Shown here in pieces: positions 28,875 to 36,342 of a stretch of DNA of 64,000 nucleotides. The position numbers and the translations under genes were made by a program. The DNA lies in the NCBI RefSeq assembly GCF_019656215.1, contig NZ_BPLK01000003.1, positions 124,001 to 188,000 of the forward strand. Direction: 5' to 3'. The notes beneath the pieces are model-generated. The model was given only the letters and a program-made list of their open reading frames with translations, did not search any database and was not told where the DNA came from. Numbering within the stretch: position 1 is the first letter of the stretch; each line of letters opens with the position of its first letter. Source of the DNA: Apilactobacillus zhangqiuensis. Lineage in GTDB: Bacteria; Bacillota; Bacilli; Lactobacillales; Lactobacillaceae.

Positions 28875-28880
28875 ATTGTA
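28875..28880 (-). promoter_or_regulatory. Candidate extended -10 promoter of efp
   Basis: Minus strand TGATACAAT gives TGn followed by TACAAT. The -35 region at 17 bases is poor (TTATTT). Transcription would start near 28868, giving an efp leader of about 78 bases. Confidence 0.4.
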
Positions 28881-28915
28881 TCATGTTAGCTTTATTTAAA
28901 TAAGTCTTTGGTAAT

Positions 28916-28943
28916 AAAAAAAGCCTGAAAATAAATCAGGCTT
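28916..28943 (-). terminator. Intrinsic terminator of rplU-prp-rpmA
   Basis: Minus strand: 8-bp stem AAGCCTGA/TCAGGCTT followed by seven T, about 20 bases after the rpmA stop codon. Confidence 0.87.
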
Positions 28944-28962
28944 TTTCTACATTATTCACTAA

Positions 28963-29259
28963 TTACTTAGCAACTGCTTCAGATACTGGGTATACTGAAA
29001 CTTGGCGCTTGCTGCGGCCCATACGTTCAAAACGTACAACACCATCAACTAAAGCAAATAAAGTATCATCACCGGCACGCTTAACGTTTTTACCTGGGTA
29101 AATGTGAGTACCACGTTGACGGTAAATGATTGAACCAGTAGTAACTTTTGATCCATCAGCAGCCTTTGTACCTAGACGACGACCAGCAGAGTCACGACCG
29201 TTGGCTGTTGAACCTCCCCCTTTATGGTGAGAGAAGAATTGTAAATTCATTTCTAACAT
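28963..29259 (-). CDS. rpmA: Ribosomal protein bL27 with cleavable N-terminal extension
   Basis: L27 reaches the peptidyl transferase centre with its N-terminus. The 98-residue protein begins [17 protein letters not shown]. The first nine or so residues are the Firmicutes extension that must be removed after NLQFF by the cysteine protease Prp so that the mature N-terminus can enter the active site. The prp gene lies directly upstream. The rest ([35 protein letters not shown]) is canonical. The gene ends the rplU-prp-rpmA operon. Confidence 0.96.
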   Translation of the reverse strand: MLEMNLQFFSHHKGGGSTANGRDSAGRRLGTKAADGSKVTTGSIIYRQRGTHIYPGKNVKRAGDDTLFALVDGVVRFERMGRSKRQVSVYPVSEAVAK

Positions 29260-29280
29260 TGGATTACACCTCCGTACAAT

Positions 29281-29625
29281 TTAATCTATTGTAATATCTA
29301 ATTTAATATAATCAGCATAACTTTGAGAAATATCCCGCATTCCATTTTGGAATGTCGATAAGATTGCTTGAGCAGCAATTTCATCTTCGGAAGAATTAGC
29401 TTGAGGAATTGTAACTTCCATAAAACCACCTTCGATGTCATCACTGACAACTTTAGGTTCTAAGTTTGCAACTTCTGTTAATCCATTTACTGTAGAAATA
29501 GATAAAACAGAAACTGCAGCGCATACAATATCCTTACCATACTCACCTGAATCAGCATGACCGGATAAACTAAAACTAGTAATACGATCACTTTGCTTAT
29601 CATGAATAATATTTGCTAATATCAT
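29281..29625 (-). CDS. prp: Ribosomal-processing cysteine protease Prp
   Basis: Prp trims the N-terminal extension of ribosomal protein L27. The 114-residue protein has the catalytic pair: His23 in LSGHADSGEYG and Cys35 in DIVCAAVSVL. It lies between rplU and rpmA, its substrate's gene, the invariant Firmicutes order. The L27 here carries the matching extension. Confidence 0.94.
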   Translation of the reverse strand: MILANIIHDKQSDRITSFSLSGHADSGEYGKDIVCAAVSVLSISTVNGLTEVANLEPKVVSDDIEGGFMEVTIPQANSSEDEIAAQAILSTFQNGMRDISQSYADYIKLDITID

Positions 29626-29639
29626 TTTTTATCCTCTAA

Positions 29640-29948
29640 TTAAGCCTTGATTGAGTCAATCATAACCTTAGTGTATGGTTGTCTATGACCCTTCTTAGAA
29701 CGAGAACCCTTCTTAGGCTTGTAACGAAGAATAGTAATCTTCTTACCACGGCCTTGCTTTTCAACAGTACCTTCAACTGAAGCACCGTCTACAAGTGGAG
29801 TACCAACCTTAGCTGAGTCACCACCAACGAAAACTACTTGATCAAAAGTAACCTTTTCACCTTCGTTTGCGTTTAGCTTTTCAACGTAGATTGCTTCACC
29901 TTCAGCAACTTTGTATTGCTTTCCGCCTGTTACGATAATTGCGTACAT
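29640..29948 (-). CDS. rplU: Ribosomal protein bL21
   Basis: L21 binds 23S rRNA in the 50S subunit. I start it at the ATG at 29948 (102 residues, [14 protein letters not shown]), which is the family's N-terminus. A GTG three codons earlier overlaps the AAGGAGG Shine-Dalgarno site and is unlikely. The C-terminal [14 protein letters not shown] is the usual RNA-binding tail. It heads the rplU-prp-rpmA operon behind a long leader that resembles the L21 leader family. Confidence 0.96.
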   Translation of the reverse strand: MYAIIVTGGKQYKVAEGEAIYVEKLNANEGEKVTFDQVVFVGGDSAKVGTPLVDGASVEGTVEKQGRGKKITILRYKPKKGSRSKKGHRQPYTKVMIDSIKA

Positions 29949-30060
29949 AATGTGCACCTCCTTGAATAATATGCTTAGACTCGCCGAAAATAAGCGCTCC
30001 TTAGAGAAGACTTAATACTCATTTCGTGCGGTTGTAGCTGTGAAAGTCCACAAATACAAC
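29949..30060 (-). promoter_or_regulatory. L21 leader (ribosomal protein leader RNA)
   Basis: About 110 bases separate the predicted transcription start (near 30060) and the rplU start. The leader can pair within itself, with stretches such as TGTGGACTTTCACA and GCGCTTATTTTCGGCGAGTCTAAGCAT (given as GCGCTTATTT and AGTCTAAGCAT) close to the Shine-Dalgarno site. An autoregulatory L21 leader in front of rplU is described in low-GC Gram-positives. I assign it by position and appearance, not by covariance search. Confidence 0.6.
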
Positions 30061-30066
30061 AAAGTA

Positions 30067-30095
30067 AGTATACATATTTTGAATAATTTAGTCAA
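30067..30095 (-). promoter_or_regulatory. Promoter of rplU-prp-rpmA
   Basis: Minus strand TTGACT (30090-30095), a 17-base spacer and TATACT (30067-30072). This is close to the sigma-A consensus (5/6 and 5/6). Confidence 0.8.
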
Positions 30096-30096
30096 G

Positions 30097-30124
30097 AAAA
30101 AAAGCATATCATAAGTGATATGCT
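30097..30124 (-). terminator. Intrinsic terminator of tRNA-Arg
   Basis: Minus strand: 9-bp stem AGCATATCA/TGATATGCT with a 4-base loop, then seven T, 18 bases after the tRNA gene. It overlaps the region just upstream of the rplU promoter. Confidence 0.87.
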
Positions 30125-30141
30125 TCAACAATTTATTCAAA

Positions 30142-30215
30142 TGTCGCGAGAGAGATTCGAACTCTCGACCTACGGTTTAGAAGACCGTTGCTCTATCCAG
30201 CTGAGCTATCGCGAC
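30142..30215 (-). tRNA. tRNA-Arg (anticodon TCT)
   Basis: The 74-base minus-strand gene has a perfect 7-bp acceptor stem (GTCGCGA/TCGCGAC), D-arm AGCTCAGCTGGATAGAGC, anticodon stem-loop with CTTCTAA (anticodon TCT, reading AGA/AGG), and T-arm GAGAGTTCGAATCTCTC. The 3' CCA is not encoded, so the CCA-adding enzyme is needed; its gene is at the right edge. It stands alone with its own consensus promoter and terminator. Confidence 0.96.
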
Positions 30216-30235
30216 ATCAAAACTCAACAAAAAAC

Positions 30236-30264
30236 ATTATATCGGATAATCGACATCGTGTCAA
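30236..30264 (-). promoter_or_regulatory. Consensus promoter of tRNA-Arg
   Basis: Minus strand TTGACA (30259-30264), 17 bases, TATAAT (30236-30241): a perfect sigma-A promoter. The start site would be about 14 bases upstream of the mature tRNA. Confidence 0.92.
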
Positions 30265-30290
30265 TATCATTTTTAAATCAATTAAAATTT

Positions 30291-30812
30291 TTATAATGAA
30301 TTAGTTTCACTAAATTGAGTTGACAATGACTTATCATCAACGCCAAGGTCTACTATACCAAATTTTAGGAACATTTTCCAGGAAAATTGGAAATCTTTTT
30401 TAGAATGATTATAAAATCCATTAAACATCATTCGTTTGATTGATAAATATACTTGATTGAAGTCTCGATCAGCATCGATGCTTGTAATTTTATTGAAATC
30501 ATCTTCATCAATAACAATTACATCTAACCAATTATGAACACTGGCAAACAACAAATAATAGTTTGTTACATTCACTACATCTTTAGTAATCATATCCTTG
30601 TAATTTTTAACATCAATGTTTTCTTGATCTTTTTTATATACAGAGAATCGCTTTGAATCCTCTGCAAGTTTAGCTAACGCTAAATCCAATTGGATAAATA
30701 GTTTTTGTTGCTTATTATTGCCATTTAAGAGCAATTGTTGCTTTTGCCCCATGCTATTAAACTTGGCAACCGCTTGTTGAATCATTTCGTCAAATTTTAG
30801 CAATCTAAACAC
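30291..30812 (-). CDS. Unrecognised 173-residue protein, weakly dUTPase-like
   Basis: I do not recognise this gene with confidence. The 173-residue protein is soluble and helical, with no signal peptide or membrane segment. It contains LDLALAKLAEDSKRFSVYKK near residue 43 and, near the C-terminus, FSWKMFLKFGIVDLGVDD. This spacing of a helix with LALxxLAE, then a late aromatic-rich helix ending in LG, recalls the all-alpha dUTPase/MazG-type family. The acidic metal-binding pairs of active enzymes are not clearly present, so it could be a diverged or inactive member or something else. It lies downstream of glnA on the same strand but beyond the glnA terminator, so it should have its own promoter. 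Confidence 0.55.
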   Translation of the reverse strand: MFRLLKFDEMIQQAVAKFNSMGQKQQLLLNGNNKQQKLFIQLDLALAKLAEDSKRFSVYKKDQENIDVKNYKDMITKDVVNVTNYYLLFASVHNWLDVIVIDEDDFNKITSIDADRDFNQVYLSIKRMMFNGFYNHSKKDFQFSWKMFLKFGIVDLGVDDKSLSTQFSETNSL

Positions 30813-30852
30813 CTCGTATTTATTTTATCATTATGATCATCATTTGAAAAAT

Positions 30853-30883
30853 AAAAAAGAGTCGGCATAAACCGACTCTTTTT
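30853..30883 (-). terminator. Intrinsic terminator of glnRA
   Basis: Minus strand: stem GAGTCGG/CCGACTC extended by A-T pairs, followed by a run of six T, 10 bases after the glnA stop codon. Confidence 0.88.
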
Positions 30884-30893
30884 CAGATGTTTA

Positions 30894-32237
30894 TTAGTAT
30901 TTTTCCATGTATTGGTTACGTTCCCAATCAGAAACTTGAGCACGGTAAGCATCGTATTCTAAATGCTTAGCAGCTAAGTAACTGTTGAAAATCTTTGAAC
31001 CTAATGCATGCTTCATTGTTTCATCAGCAGATAACTCTTCTAGAGCATCTAGTAAGTCATCTGGTAAGTTAACAATTTCGTTTTCTTTTCTTTCTTGAGC
31101 ATCCATTCTGTAGATGTTACGGTCAATACTCTTAGGAGGCACGATACCGTTCTTCAAACCATCTAGACCAGCTTCTAGAACTGAAGCAATTGCTAGGTAT
31201 GGATTTGCTGAAGCATCAGCACTTCTTAATTCAAGACGTGTAGCTTGTCCACGAGCATTTGGTACTCGGATAAGTGGAGATCTATTTGAACCAGACCAAG
31301 CAACATAAACTGGTGCTTCGTATCCAGGAACAAGACGTTTATATGAATTTACCAAAGGGTTACAAATTGCAGTGTAACTCTTAGCATGTTTGATTAAACC
31401 ACCTAAGAAATGGTAAGCAGTTTCAGATAACTTCAAGTCACCATTTTCATCGTAGAATACATCACCACTATCGTCAAATAATGACATGTTTAAATGCATT
31501 CCAGAACCATTGATACCACTTAGTGGTTTTGGCATAAATGTAGCGTATAAGCCGTATTTTCTTGCGATTGTTTTAACAACTAATTTAAATGTTTGAATAT
31601 TATCAGCAGCGTTTAAAGCATCTGCATATTCGAAATCAATTTCATGTTGACCAGGAGCAACTTCGTGGTGAGCTGCTTCAACGTCAAAGCCCATTTCTTC
31701 CAATGTTAGAACGATTTCACGACGACAGTTACCACCTAAGTCAAGTGGTGCCATATCAAAGTAGCTACCTTCATCATTCAATTTAACAGTTGGCTTGCCA
31801 TCTTCATCCATCTTGAATAGGAAGAATTCAGGTTCAGGTCCAATATTAAATGATGTAAATCCAGCATCCTTCATGTCTTTTAGAACACGGATTAAGTTAT
31901 TTCTTGGATCACCTTCAAATGGTGTTCCATCAGTTTTGTAAACTTCACAAATAACTCGAGCAATCTTACCGCGTTCTGAACTCCATGGGAAAATCATCCA
32001 AGTTGATAAATCAGGATGTAAATACATGTCACTTTCTTCGATTCTTACGAATCCTTCGATTGATGATCCATCAAACATAATTTTGTCATTTAATAAATCA
32101 TCTAATTGACTGATTGGAACTTCAACGTTTTTTAAAGTCCCTAAAACATCAGTAAACATTAAACGTAAGAATTTTACGTCCTCTTCTTTAACAATACGAC
32201 GAATGTCGTCTTTTGAATAATCATGCTTTGTAGCCAT
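30894..32237 (-). CDS. glnA: Glutamine synthetase, type I
   Basis: GlnA makes glutamine from glutamate, ammonia and ATP. I start it at the ATG at 32237 (447 residues, [11 protein letters not shown]), nine bases from the TTAGGAG Shine-Dalgarno site; another ATG two codons upstream is only three bases from it. Conserved sites include [10 protein letters not shown], the ATP/metal segment [14 protein letters not shown], the NRSPLIRVP loop and [10 protein letters not shown]. Feedback-inhibited GS in Gram-positives binds GlnR and turns it into an active repressor. It lies 36 bases after glnR as a glnRA operon. Confidence 0.96.
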   Translation of the reverse strand: MATKHDYSKDDIRRIVKEEDVKFLRLMFTDVLGTLKNVEVPISQLDDLLNDKIMFDGSSIEGFVRIEESDMYLHPDLSTWMIFPWSSERGKIARVICEVYKTDGTPFEGDPRNNLIRVLKDMKDAGFTSFNIGPEPEFFLFKMDEDGKPTVKLNDEGSYFDMAPLDLGGNCRREIVLTLEEMGFDVEAAHHEVAPGQHEIDFEYADALNAADNIQTFKLVVKTIARKYGLYATFMPKPLSGINGSGMHLNMSLFDDSGDVFYDENGDLKLSETAYHFLGGLIKHAKSYTAICNPLVNSYKRLVPGYEAPVYVAWSGSNRSPLIRVPNARGQATRLELRSADASANPYLAIASVLEAGLDGLKNGIVPPKSIDRNIYRMDAQERKENEIVNLPDDLLDALEELSADETMKHALGSKIFNSYLAAKHLEYDAYRAQVSDWERNQYMEKY

Positions 32238-32273
32238 ATACATCTACTCCTAACGTATTCAACATTAAATTAG

Positions 32274-32642
32274 TTAAAAAGAATTATTTGCAGCATCATG
32301 TGAATTTAATCCACCGATGTTCAAAAGTTCATCAGATAAAATTTTACGTGCTTCTTGATCAGTTAATTCCTTCGCATCGTTATTCTTGTTATTTTCTTTA
32401 CGTTTCTTGTAGATTTCTTGAATTTTGGCAATATTTAAACCTTCGTCTAAATAATCCTTAATTTCTAAAATCACGTCGATATCGTTCAAAGAATACATAC
32501 GGCGGTTACCATCATTTCTTTCAGGTAAAACCAAACCCTGTTCTTCGTAATATCTAATTTGTCTTGCGGTCAAGCTAGTTAACTTCATAACAGTTCCGAT
32601 TGGAAGTACTGAAAGCGAACGTCTTAAATCCTTTTCTTTCAT
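32274..32642 (-). CDS. glnR: MerR-family nitrogen regulator GlnR
   Basis: GlnR represses glnRA and other nitrogen genes when glutamine is abundant. The 122-residue protein has the MerR DNA-binding domain (IGTVMKLTSLTARQIRYYEE, residues about 16-35, then GNRRMYSLNDID) and a short C-terminal tail that interacts with GlnA. It precedes glnA, and a box matching the published GlnR consensus lies upstream of its promoter at 32701-32717, which implies autorepression. Confidence 0.95.
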   Translation of the reverse strand: MKEKDLRRSLSVLPIGTVMKLTSLTARQIRYYEEQGLVLPERNDGNRRMYSLNDIDVILEIKDYLDEGLNIAKIQEIYKKRKENNKNNDAKELTDQEARKILSDELLNIGGLNSHDAANNSF

Positions 32643-32662
32643 ATCTAACTCCTTCTAACAAC

Positions 32663-32693
32663 ATTATAATAACATTATATTTTAATATGTCAA
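32663..32693 (-). promoter_or_regulatory. Promoter of glnRA
   Basis: Minus strand TTGACA (32688-32693) and TATAAT (32663-32668) with a 19-base spacer; ATTATA at 17 bases overlaps it. The match of both hexamers is full, but the spacing is longer than ideal. Confidence 0.6.
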
Positions 32694-32700
32694 TATTCAA

Positions 32701-32717
32701 TGTAATAACTTCTCACA
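32701..32717. promoter_or_regulatory. GlnR/TnrA-type operator upstream of glnRA
   Basis: TGTAATAACTTCTCACA matches the dyad consensus TGTNAN7TNACA of GlnR and TnrA in every fixed position. It lies eight bases upstream of the glnRA -35 box and overlaps the gap after miaA. The regulator is encoded by the first gene it controls. Confidence 0.75.
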
Positions 32718-32719
32718 TA

Positions 32720-33649
32720 TTATGGCACTTTTTTGTCATTTAGCCAATTAAATACATCTTTTTCGATGCTTTTTACAACTTCTATGTTAGATATTATGTC
32801 ATACCAGTTAACTTTCATCTTATTTCTAAACCAAGTTAGCTGCCTTTTGGCATAATGTCTAGAATCTTTTTTAATTAATTCAGAAACATCATTTAAATCT
32901 AAGTCACCGTGGAAATAATTGATAAATTCGCGATAACCAATCCCCTTATATGCTGGTAAGGATACGTCACCTTTTTGATCTAACCATTTTGCTTCATCAA
33001 TCAATCCTTGCTTAAACATAATATCAACACGTTTATTGATGCGATCATACAATACTTTTCTATCAGTATTAAGTGCAATAATATATGGATCTATTGATAC
33101 ATCATTATTTGTTTGTTCAGAAAACTTAACCCCAGTATTGTGATAAACTTCTAGCGCTCTAATTACCCTGCGTTCGTTTTCTTCACCAATTTTTCGAGCA
33201 GATACTTCATCAATGCTATTTAACTTAAGCCATAAGGCGTGTTTACCGTTTTCTTCAGCAAACGAATGCATTTGATTTCTGTAATCCTCACTATCGTAAT
33301 GGTCACCACCAAGATTTAATCCATCAACGAGGGATTGAATGTAGAATCCTGTTCCACCCACAATAATAGGGAGTTTTCCTCTTTTATGAATATCATCAAT
33401 TAAACGATTAGCTGAATCAATAAAATCAGCTGCTGAATATCTTTGATCAACATCAATAATGTCTATTAAATGATGAACAATTCCCTGTGATTCTTCTTTA
33501 GTCACTTTAGCCGTTCCAATGTCTAAGTGTTTGTAAACTTGCATCGAATCACCAGAAATAACTTCACCATTTAACTTTTTAGCCAACTTAATTGATAAAC
33601 TTGTTTTACCAACTGCTGTTGGTCCAACAATTATTAGCACTTTTTGCAT
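32720..33649 (-). CDS. miaA: tRNA dimethylallyltransferase MiaA
   Basis: MiaA adds a dimethylallyl group to A37 of tRNAs that read UNN codons, stabilising codon pairing. I start it at the ATG at 33649 (309 residues, MQKVLIIVGPTAVGKTS), as GGTGGG lies six bases upstream; the longer frame adds 12 untypical residues. P-loop GPTAVGKTS, the tRNA-contacting GDSMQVYKHLDIGTAK and the late RQLTWFRNK motif are intact. The glnRA genes follow, a common order in Gram-positives. Confidence 0.95.
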   Translation of the reverse strand: MQKVLIIVGPTAVGKTSLSIKLAKKLNGEVISGDSMQVYKHLDIGTAKVTKEESQGIVHHLIDIIDVDQRYSAADFIDSANRLIDDIHKRGKLPIIVGGTGFYIQSLVDGLNLGGDHYDSEDYRNQMHSFAEENGKHALWLKLNSIDEVSARKIGEENERRVIRALEVYHNTGVKFSEQTNNDVSIDPYIIALNTDRKVLYDRINKRVDIMFKQGLIDEAKWLDQKGDVSLPAYKGIGYREFINYFHGDLDLNDVSELIKKDSRHYAKRQLTWFRNKMKVNWYDIISNIEVVKSIEKDVFNWLNDKKVP

Positions 33650-33745
33650 ATTATCCCACCATTTCTGCCTATATAAGTTTAGCATATAAAATATCGAATT
33701 AAAATATACTTAAGACTGGATAAATAAATAAAAAAACATCATAAT

Positions 33746-33777
33746 AGGAGGTGTAAAGCAAATTATTATATAGGAGG
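33746..33777 (+). promoter_or_regulatory. Two Shine-Dalgarno sequences upstream of the DUF3042 gene
   Basis: AGGAGG occurs at 33746-33751 and again at 33772-33777, each in the context ATAGGAGG. Only the second is at a usable distance (seven bases) from the ATG at 33785. The first has no ATG, GTG or TTG at usable spacing downstream. It could be a ribosome standby site or a duplicated remnant. Confidence 0.45.
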
Positions 33778-33784
33778 ACTTAAA

Positions 33785-33961
33785 ATGAAAAAATTCGCTA
33801 AAGGATTCTTTGTTGGTGCATTAGCAACTTCAAGCGCAGTTGCTGGAGCATTATTCTCTTTCAAGAAAAAAGTTGTGGACCCTGTTGAAGATCAAGCTGA
33901 CAAACTAGAAGAAAACAGAAAAAGAGTTGTTCGCAAACAACGTTCTGCTCACTTAAACTAA
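33785..33961 (+). CDS. DUF3042 family small membrane-associated protein
   Basis: This 58-residue protein was found by translating the gap after miaA. It begins MKKFAKGFFVGALATSSAVA, a basic start followed by a hydrophobic helix to about residue 25, then a charged tail (KKKVVDPVEDQADKLEENRK). Size, sequence type and location between miaA and the rhodanese-like gene fit the DUF3042 family of lactobacilli, whose function is unknown to me. It is probably a single-pass membrane protein with a cytoplasmic tail. A strong terminator follows. Confidence 0.85.
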   Translation: MKKFAKGFFVGALATSSAVAGALFSFKKKVVDPVEDQADKLEENRKRVVRKQRSAHLN

Positions 33962-33972
33962 TATGAAACAAT

Positions 33973-34008
33973 AAAAAAGCACTTTACATATTGTAAAGTG
34001 CTTTTTTA
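33973..34008. terminator. Bidirectional terminator between DUF3042 and rhodanese genes
   Basis: AAAAAAGCACTTTACA with its complement around a short loop, flanked by A-run on one side and T-run on the other. It can end both the plus-strand DUF3042 transcript and the minus-strand glk-rhodanese transcript. Confidence 0.9.
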
Positions 34009-34009
34009 T

Positions 34010-34390
34010 TTACTTCTTAGTCTTTCCATTCCAGTTTCTAAAACCTGATTTTAGAATATAGATATCTTTGTATCCATTCTTACCAAGTAGAATAGCCGTC
34101 TTAATACTCAAAGTTTTACCTTGATCGTATAAGTACACTGGCATGTCTTTTCGAATGTTCTTATAAAACATCTTAATTGTTGAGTAAGGAATACTTCTGG
34201 CACCTAAAATGTGACCGGATTCAAAATCTCTGTTTTCTCTTAAGTCAACAATTTGTCCCTTGTGACTACCTTGTTTGAATTCTTCTTCATCAACAAAAGT
34301 AGCAACACGGTTTGCTCTCATTCTTGTAATGCTGTTATAGATTAGGATTGCTAATAAAATAACAACAATTAAAAGCATGGATGGAATCAT
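34010..34390 (-). CDS. Membrane-anchored rhodanese-like protein, probably not a sulfurtransferase
   Basis: The 126-residue protein has an N-terminal membrane helix (about residues 3-20) followed by a rhodanese domain with VDLRENRDFESGHILGARSIP. Active rhodaneses have a catalytic Cys in a loop after the central strand; here the matching place reads VYLYDQGKTLS, with Asp89 instead of Cys. Sulfur transfer by the usual mechanism is therefore unlikely; a binding or regulatory role is possible. It follows glk by 20 bases on the same strand, a conserved neighbour in Lactobacillales. Confidence 0.85.
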   Translation of the reverse strand: MIPSMLLIVVILLAILIYNSITRMRANRVATFVDEEEFKQGSHKGQIVDLRENRDFESGHILGARSIPYSTIKMFYKNIRKDMPVYLYDQGKTLSIKTAILLGKNGYKDIYILKSGFRNWNGKTKK

Positions 34391-34410
34391 GTGTTATTAC
34401 ACCCCTAATG

Positions 34411-35379
34411 TTATTTGTTAATGTTTCTTAAAGCTAATGAACCGGCACCAATAACCCCAGCATCGTTACCTAATTGAGCTAGACGAATCTTGGTAGAATC
34501 TCTAACGGGTCTAAATGCATTTTCTTGGAAGTACTTAGTTGTTGGTTGTAATAATGTGTTTCCGGCGTTTGAAACACCACCACCGATAACAATGTTGCCA
34601 GGGTTCAATGTGTTACCAACGTTAGCTAATGCAAGACCTAAGTAGTAACATACGTAATCTACAACTTGGTTTGCAAAAATATCACCGTTGTCAGCTAGGA
34701 AGAAGACAACCTTTGAAGTTACTTCTTCACCTGAGTTAATCATTTCCTTTAGTCTTGATTGACCAGTGAATTCGCTTGAAAGGTTCTTAGCAACCTTAAC
34801 AACACCAGTAGCTGAAGCGTATTGTTCTAGACAACCACGCTTACCACAAGTACATTCGAATCCACCTGGTTCAACAGTAATGTGACCAATTTCACCGGCA
34901 CCGCCGTTAACACCGTGAGCTAATTCACCGTTAACGATAACACCTCCACCAACACCAGTTCCTAGTGTTACGAATACAACGTCTGAGTCCTTACTTCCGG
35001 CACCCTTCCAGTATTCACCTAGTGAAGCAACGTTAGCATCATTATCTAAAGCGAATGGTAGGCCTAATGCTTTTTCGATTTGATCCTTAATGTGTTGGGT
35101 AGTCTTCCAGTTTAGATTGTAAGCCCCAATTACAGTACCTTCCTCACGGTTTACTGAACCTGGAGTTCCCATTCCAATTCCAATAAAGTCGTCAATTTTA
35201 TGATCAGAGTCCTCCATCTTTTTTGAGATAGAGTTAATGATATTTGGAACAATATTTTCTCCGTTAGCGCTTACATCGGTGGTAATAGCCCACTTATCTA
35301 AGATTTCACCGCTATCAGTTAGGAATGCCAACTTAGTTGTTGTACCTCCTAAATCGATTCCAATTAACTTACGTACCAT
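34411..35379 (-). CDS. glk: Glucokinase, ROK family
   Basis: The enzyme phosphorylates free glucose with ATP. The 322-residue ROK protein has the ATP-binding motif GIDLGGTTTK at 8-17, the glucose-binding DNDANVASLGEYW and GEIGHITVEPGG, and the zinc site CTCGKRGCLEQ. It follows yqgQ by about 25 bases and shares the conserved run yqgN-gluP-yqgQ-glk with B. subtilis. In an organism lacking a glucose PTS this would be the main route; I cannot tell that from the window. Confidence 0.95.
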   Translation of the reverse strand: MVRKLIGIDLGGTTTKLAFLTDSGEILDKWAITTDVSANGENIVPNIINSISKKMEDSDHKIDDFIGIGMGTPGSVNREEGTVIGAYNLNWKTTQHIKDQIEKALGLPFALDNDANVASLGEYWKGAGSKDSDVVFVTLGTGVGGGVIVNGELAHGVNGGAGEIGHITVEPGGFECTCGKRGCLEQYASATGVVKVAKNLSSEFTGQSRLKEMINSGEEVTSKVVFFLADNGDIFANQVVDYVCYYLGLALANVGNTLNPGNIVIGGGVSNAGNTLLQPTTKYFQENAFRPVRDSTKIRLAQLGNDAGVIGAGSLALRNINK

Positions 35380-35403
35380 TTTAGTTTCCTCCTAAAAATT
35401 GTA

Positions 35404-35601
35404 TTATTTCTTTTCTTCGATTCCATGTTCATGTTTTAATACAAGCTTTGCCTGTATGAACTCTTCTTTAGTTACAAGTCCGGCATCATGTAGATGATCA
35501 AGCTCTAATGCCATGACCTCTATATCCCACAATCTTTTGCCAACGTAAACATAGATTCCAAATTTTTTTAAAAGTTGTTGAACATCGTACAACGTCTTCA
35601 T
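35404..35601 (-). CDS. yqgQ: YqgQ family small protein (DUF910)
   Basis: A 65-residue protein of unknown function. I start at the ATG at 35601 (MKTLYDVQQLLKKFGIYVYV), the family's usual N-terminus; a longer frame from 35628 lacks a good ribosome site. The protein is a small helical bundle that matches the YqgQ family between the rhomboid gene and glk, as in B. subtilis. It overlaps neither neighbour and is probably co-transcribed. Confidence 0.88.
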   Translation of the reverse strand: MKTLYDVQQLLKKFGIYVYVGKRLWDIEVMALELDHLHDAGLVTKEEFIQAKLVLKHEHGIEEKK

Positions 35602-35631
35602 TTTCCCACATCCTAACGAAAAATGCACTAA

Positions 35632-36342
35632 TTAATTTGCAAAATAACCAGTTTTTAAGCAAAAATATGCAAATACAATCAACACAATTAATGCCAATAT
35701 TTTCTTCACCATTGGAATTTTAAATTCTGATGGTAGTCCGACTACGTAGGGTAACAAGAACCCTGCAATTAGACCACCCATATGTCCGACAATGTCAATG
35801 TCTGGTGACATAAAATCAAATCCAATGTTTAAGACAATCAGTAATAGAAAACTTTGTGACATCCTTCTAACGTACATATTATCATGAAAAGTTTCACCTA
35901 ACATCAAGAATACACCGAACAATCCAAAGATAGCGGTACTTGCACCAGCACTGGCACCATTTGAGAAAGCAAAACTAGCAATGTTTCCAAATATTCCTGA
36001 CAACATGAAGATTACAAGGAATCTAATATGTCCAAAAATTTTTTCAAGCTGAATCCCTACATAATATAAACTAATTCCATTCATTAAAATATGTAGAAAT
36101 GATAGATGAATAAATATCGGTGTTATAAATCTCCACCATTGGCCAAATTCAACCAATGGACGATACATAGCGCCATAATTGATAATCGTATCAGTCGAGT
36201 TAGTTGCTAAACCAAATAAATATACAAATACGATAATTGCAATAATTCCTTCTGTCATAAAAGGAGTATCATCTATGTTTCGATATAAACGATTATTTGA
36301 AATCTGGGTGAATAATTGTTTCAACTTGTTGATCAAAATCAT
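35632..36342 (-). CDS. gluP: Rhomboid family intramembrane serine protease
   Basis: Rhomboids cleave membrane proteins inside the bilayer. The 236-residue protein has about six or seven membrane helices. The catalytic Ser is in NGASAGASTAIFGLFG, where the usual GxSG reads GAST, and the catalytic His is in VGHMGGLIAGF. HILMNGISLYYVG is the conserved helix-2 segment. It lacks the cytoplasmic domain of some relatives. The start overlaps the preceding cyclo-ligase gene by 50 bases, and no strong Shine-Dalgarno site precedes the first ATG, so a later TTG start is possible. The order yqgN-gluP-yqgQ-glk matches B. subtilis. Confidence 0.9.
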   Translation of the reverse strand: MILINKLKQLFTQISNNRLYRNIDDTPFMTEGIIAIIVFVYLFGLATNSTDTIINYGAMYRPLVEFGQWWRFITPIFIHLSFLHILMNGISLYYVGIQLEKIFGHIRFLVIFMLSGIFGNIASFAFSNGASAGASTAIFGLFGVFLMLGETFHDNMYVRRMSQSFLLLIVLNIGFDFMSPDIDIVGHMGGLIAGFLLPYVVGLPSEFKIPMVKKILALIVLIVFAYFCLKTGYFAN

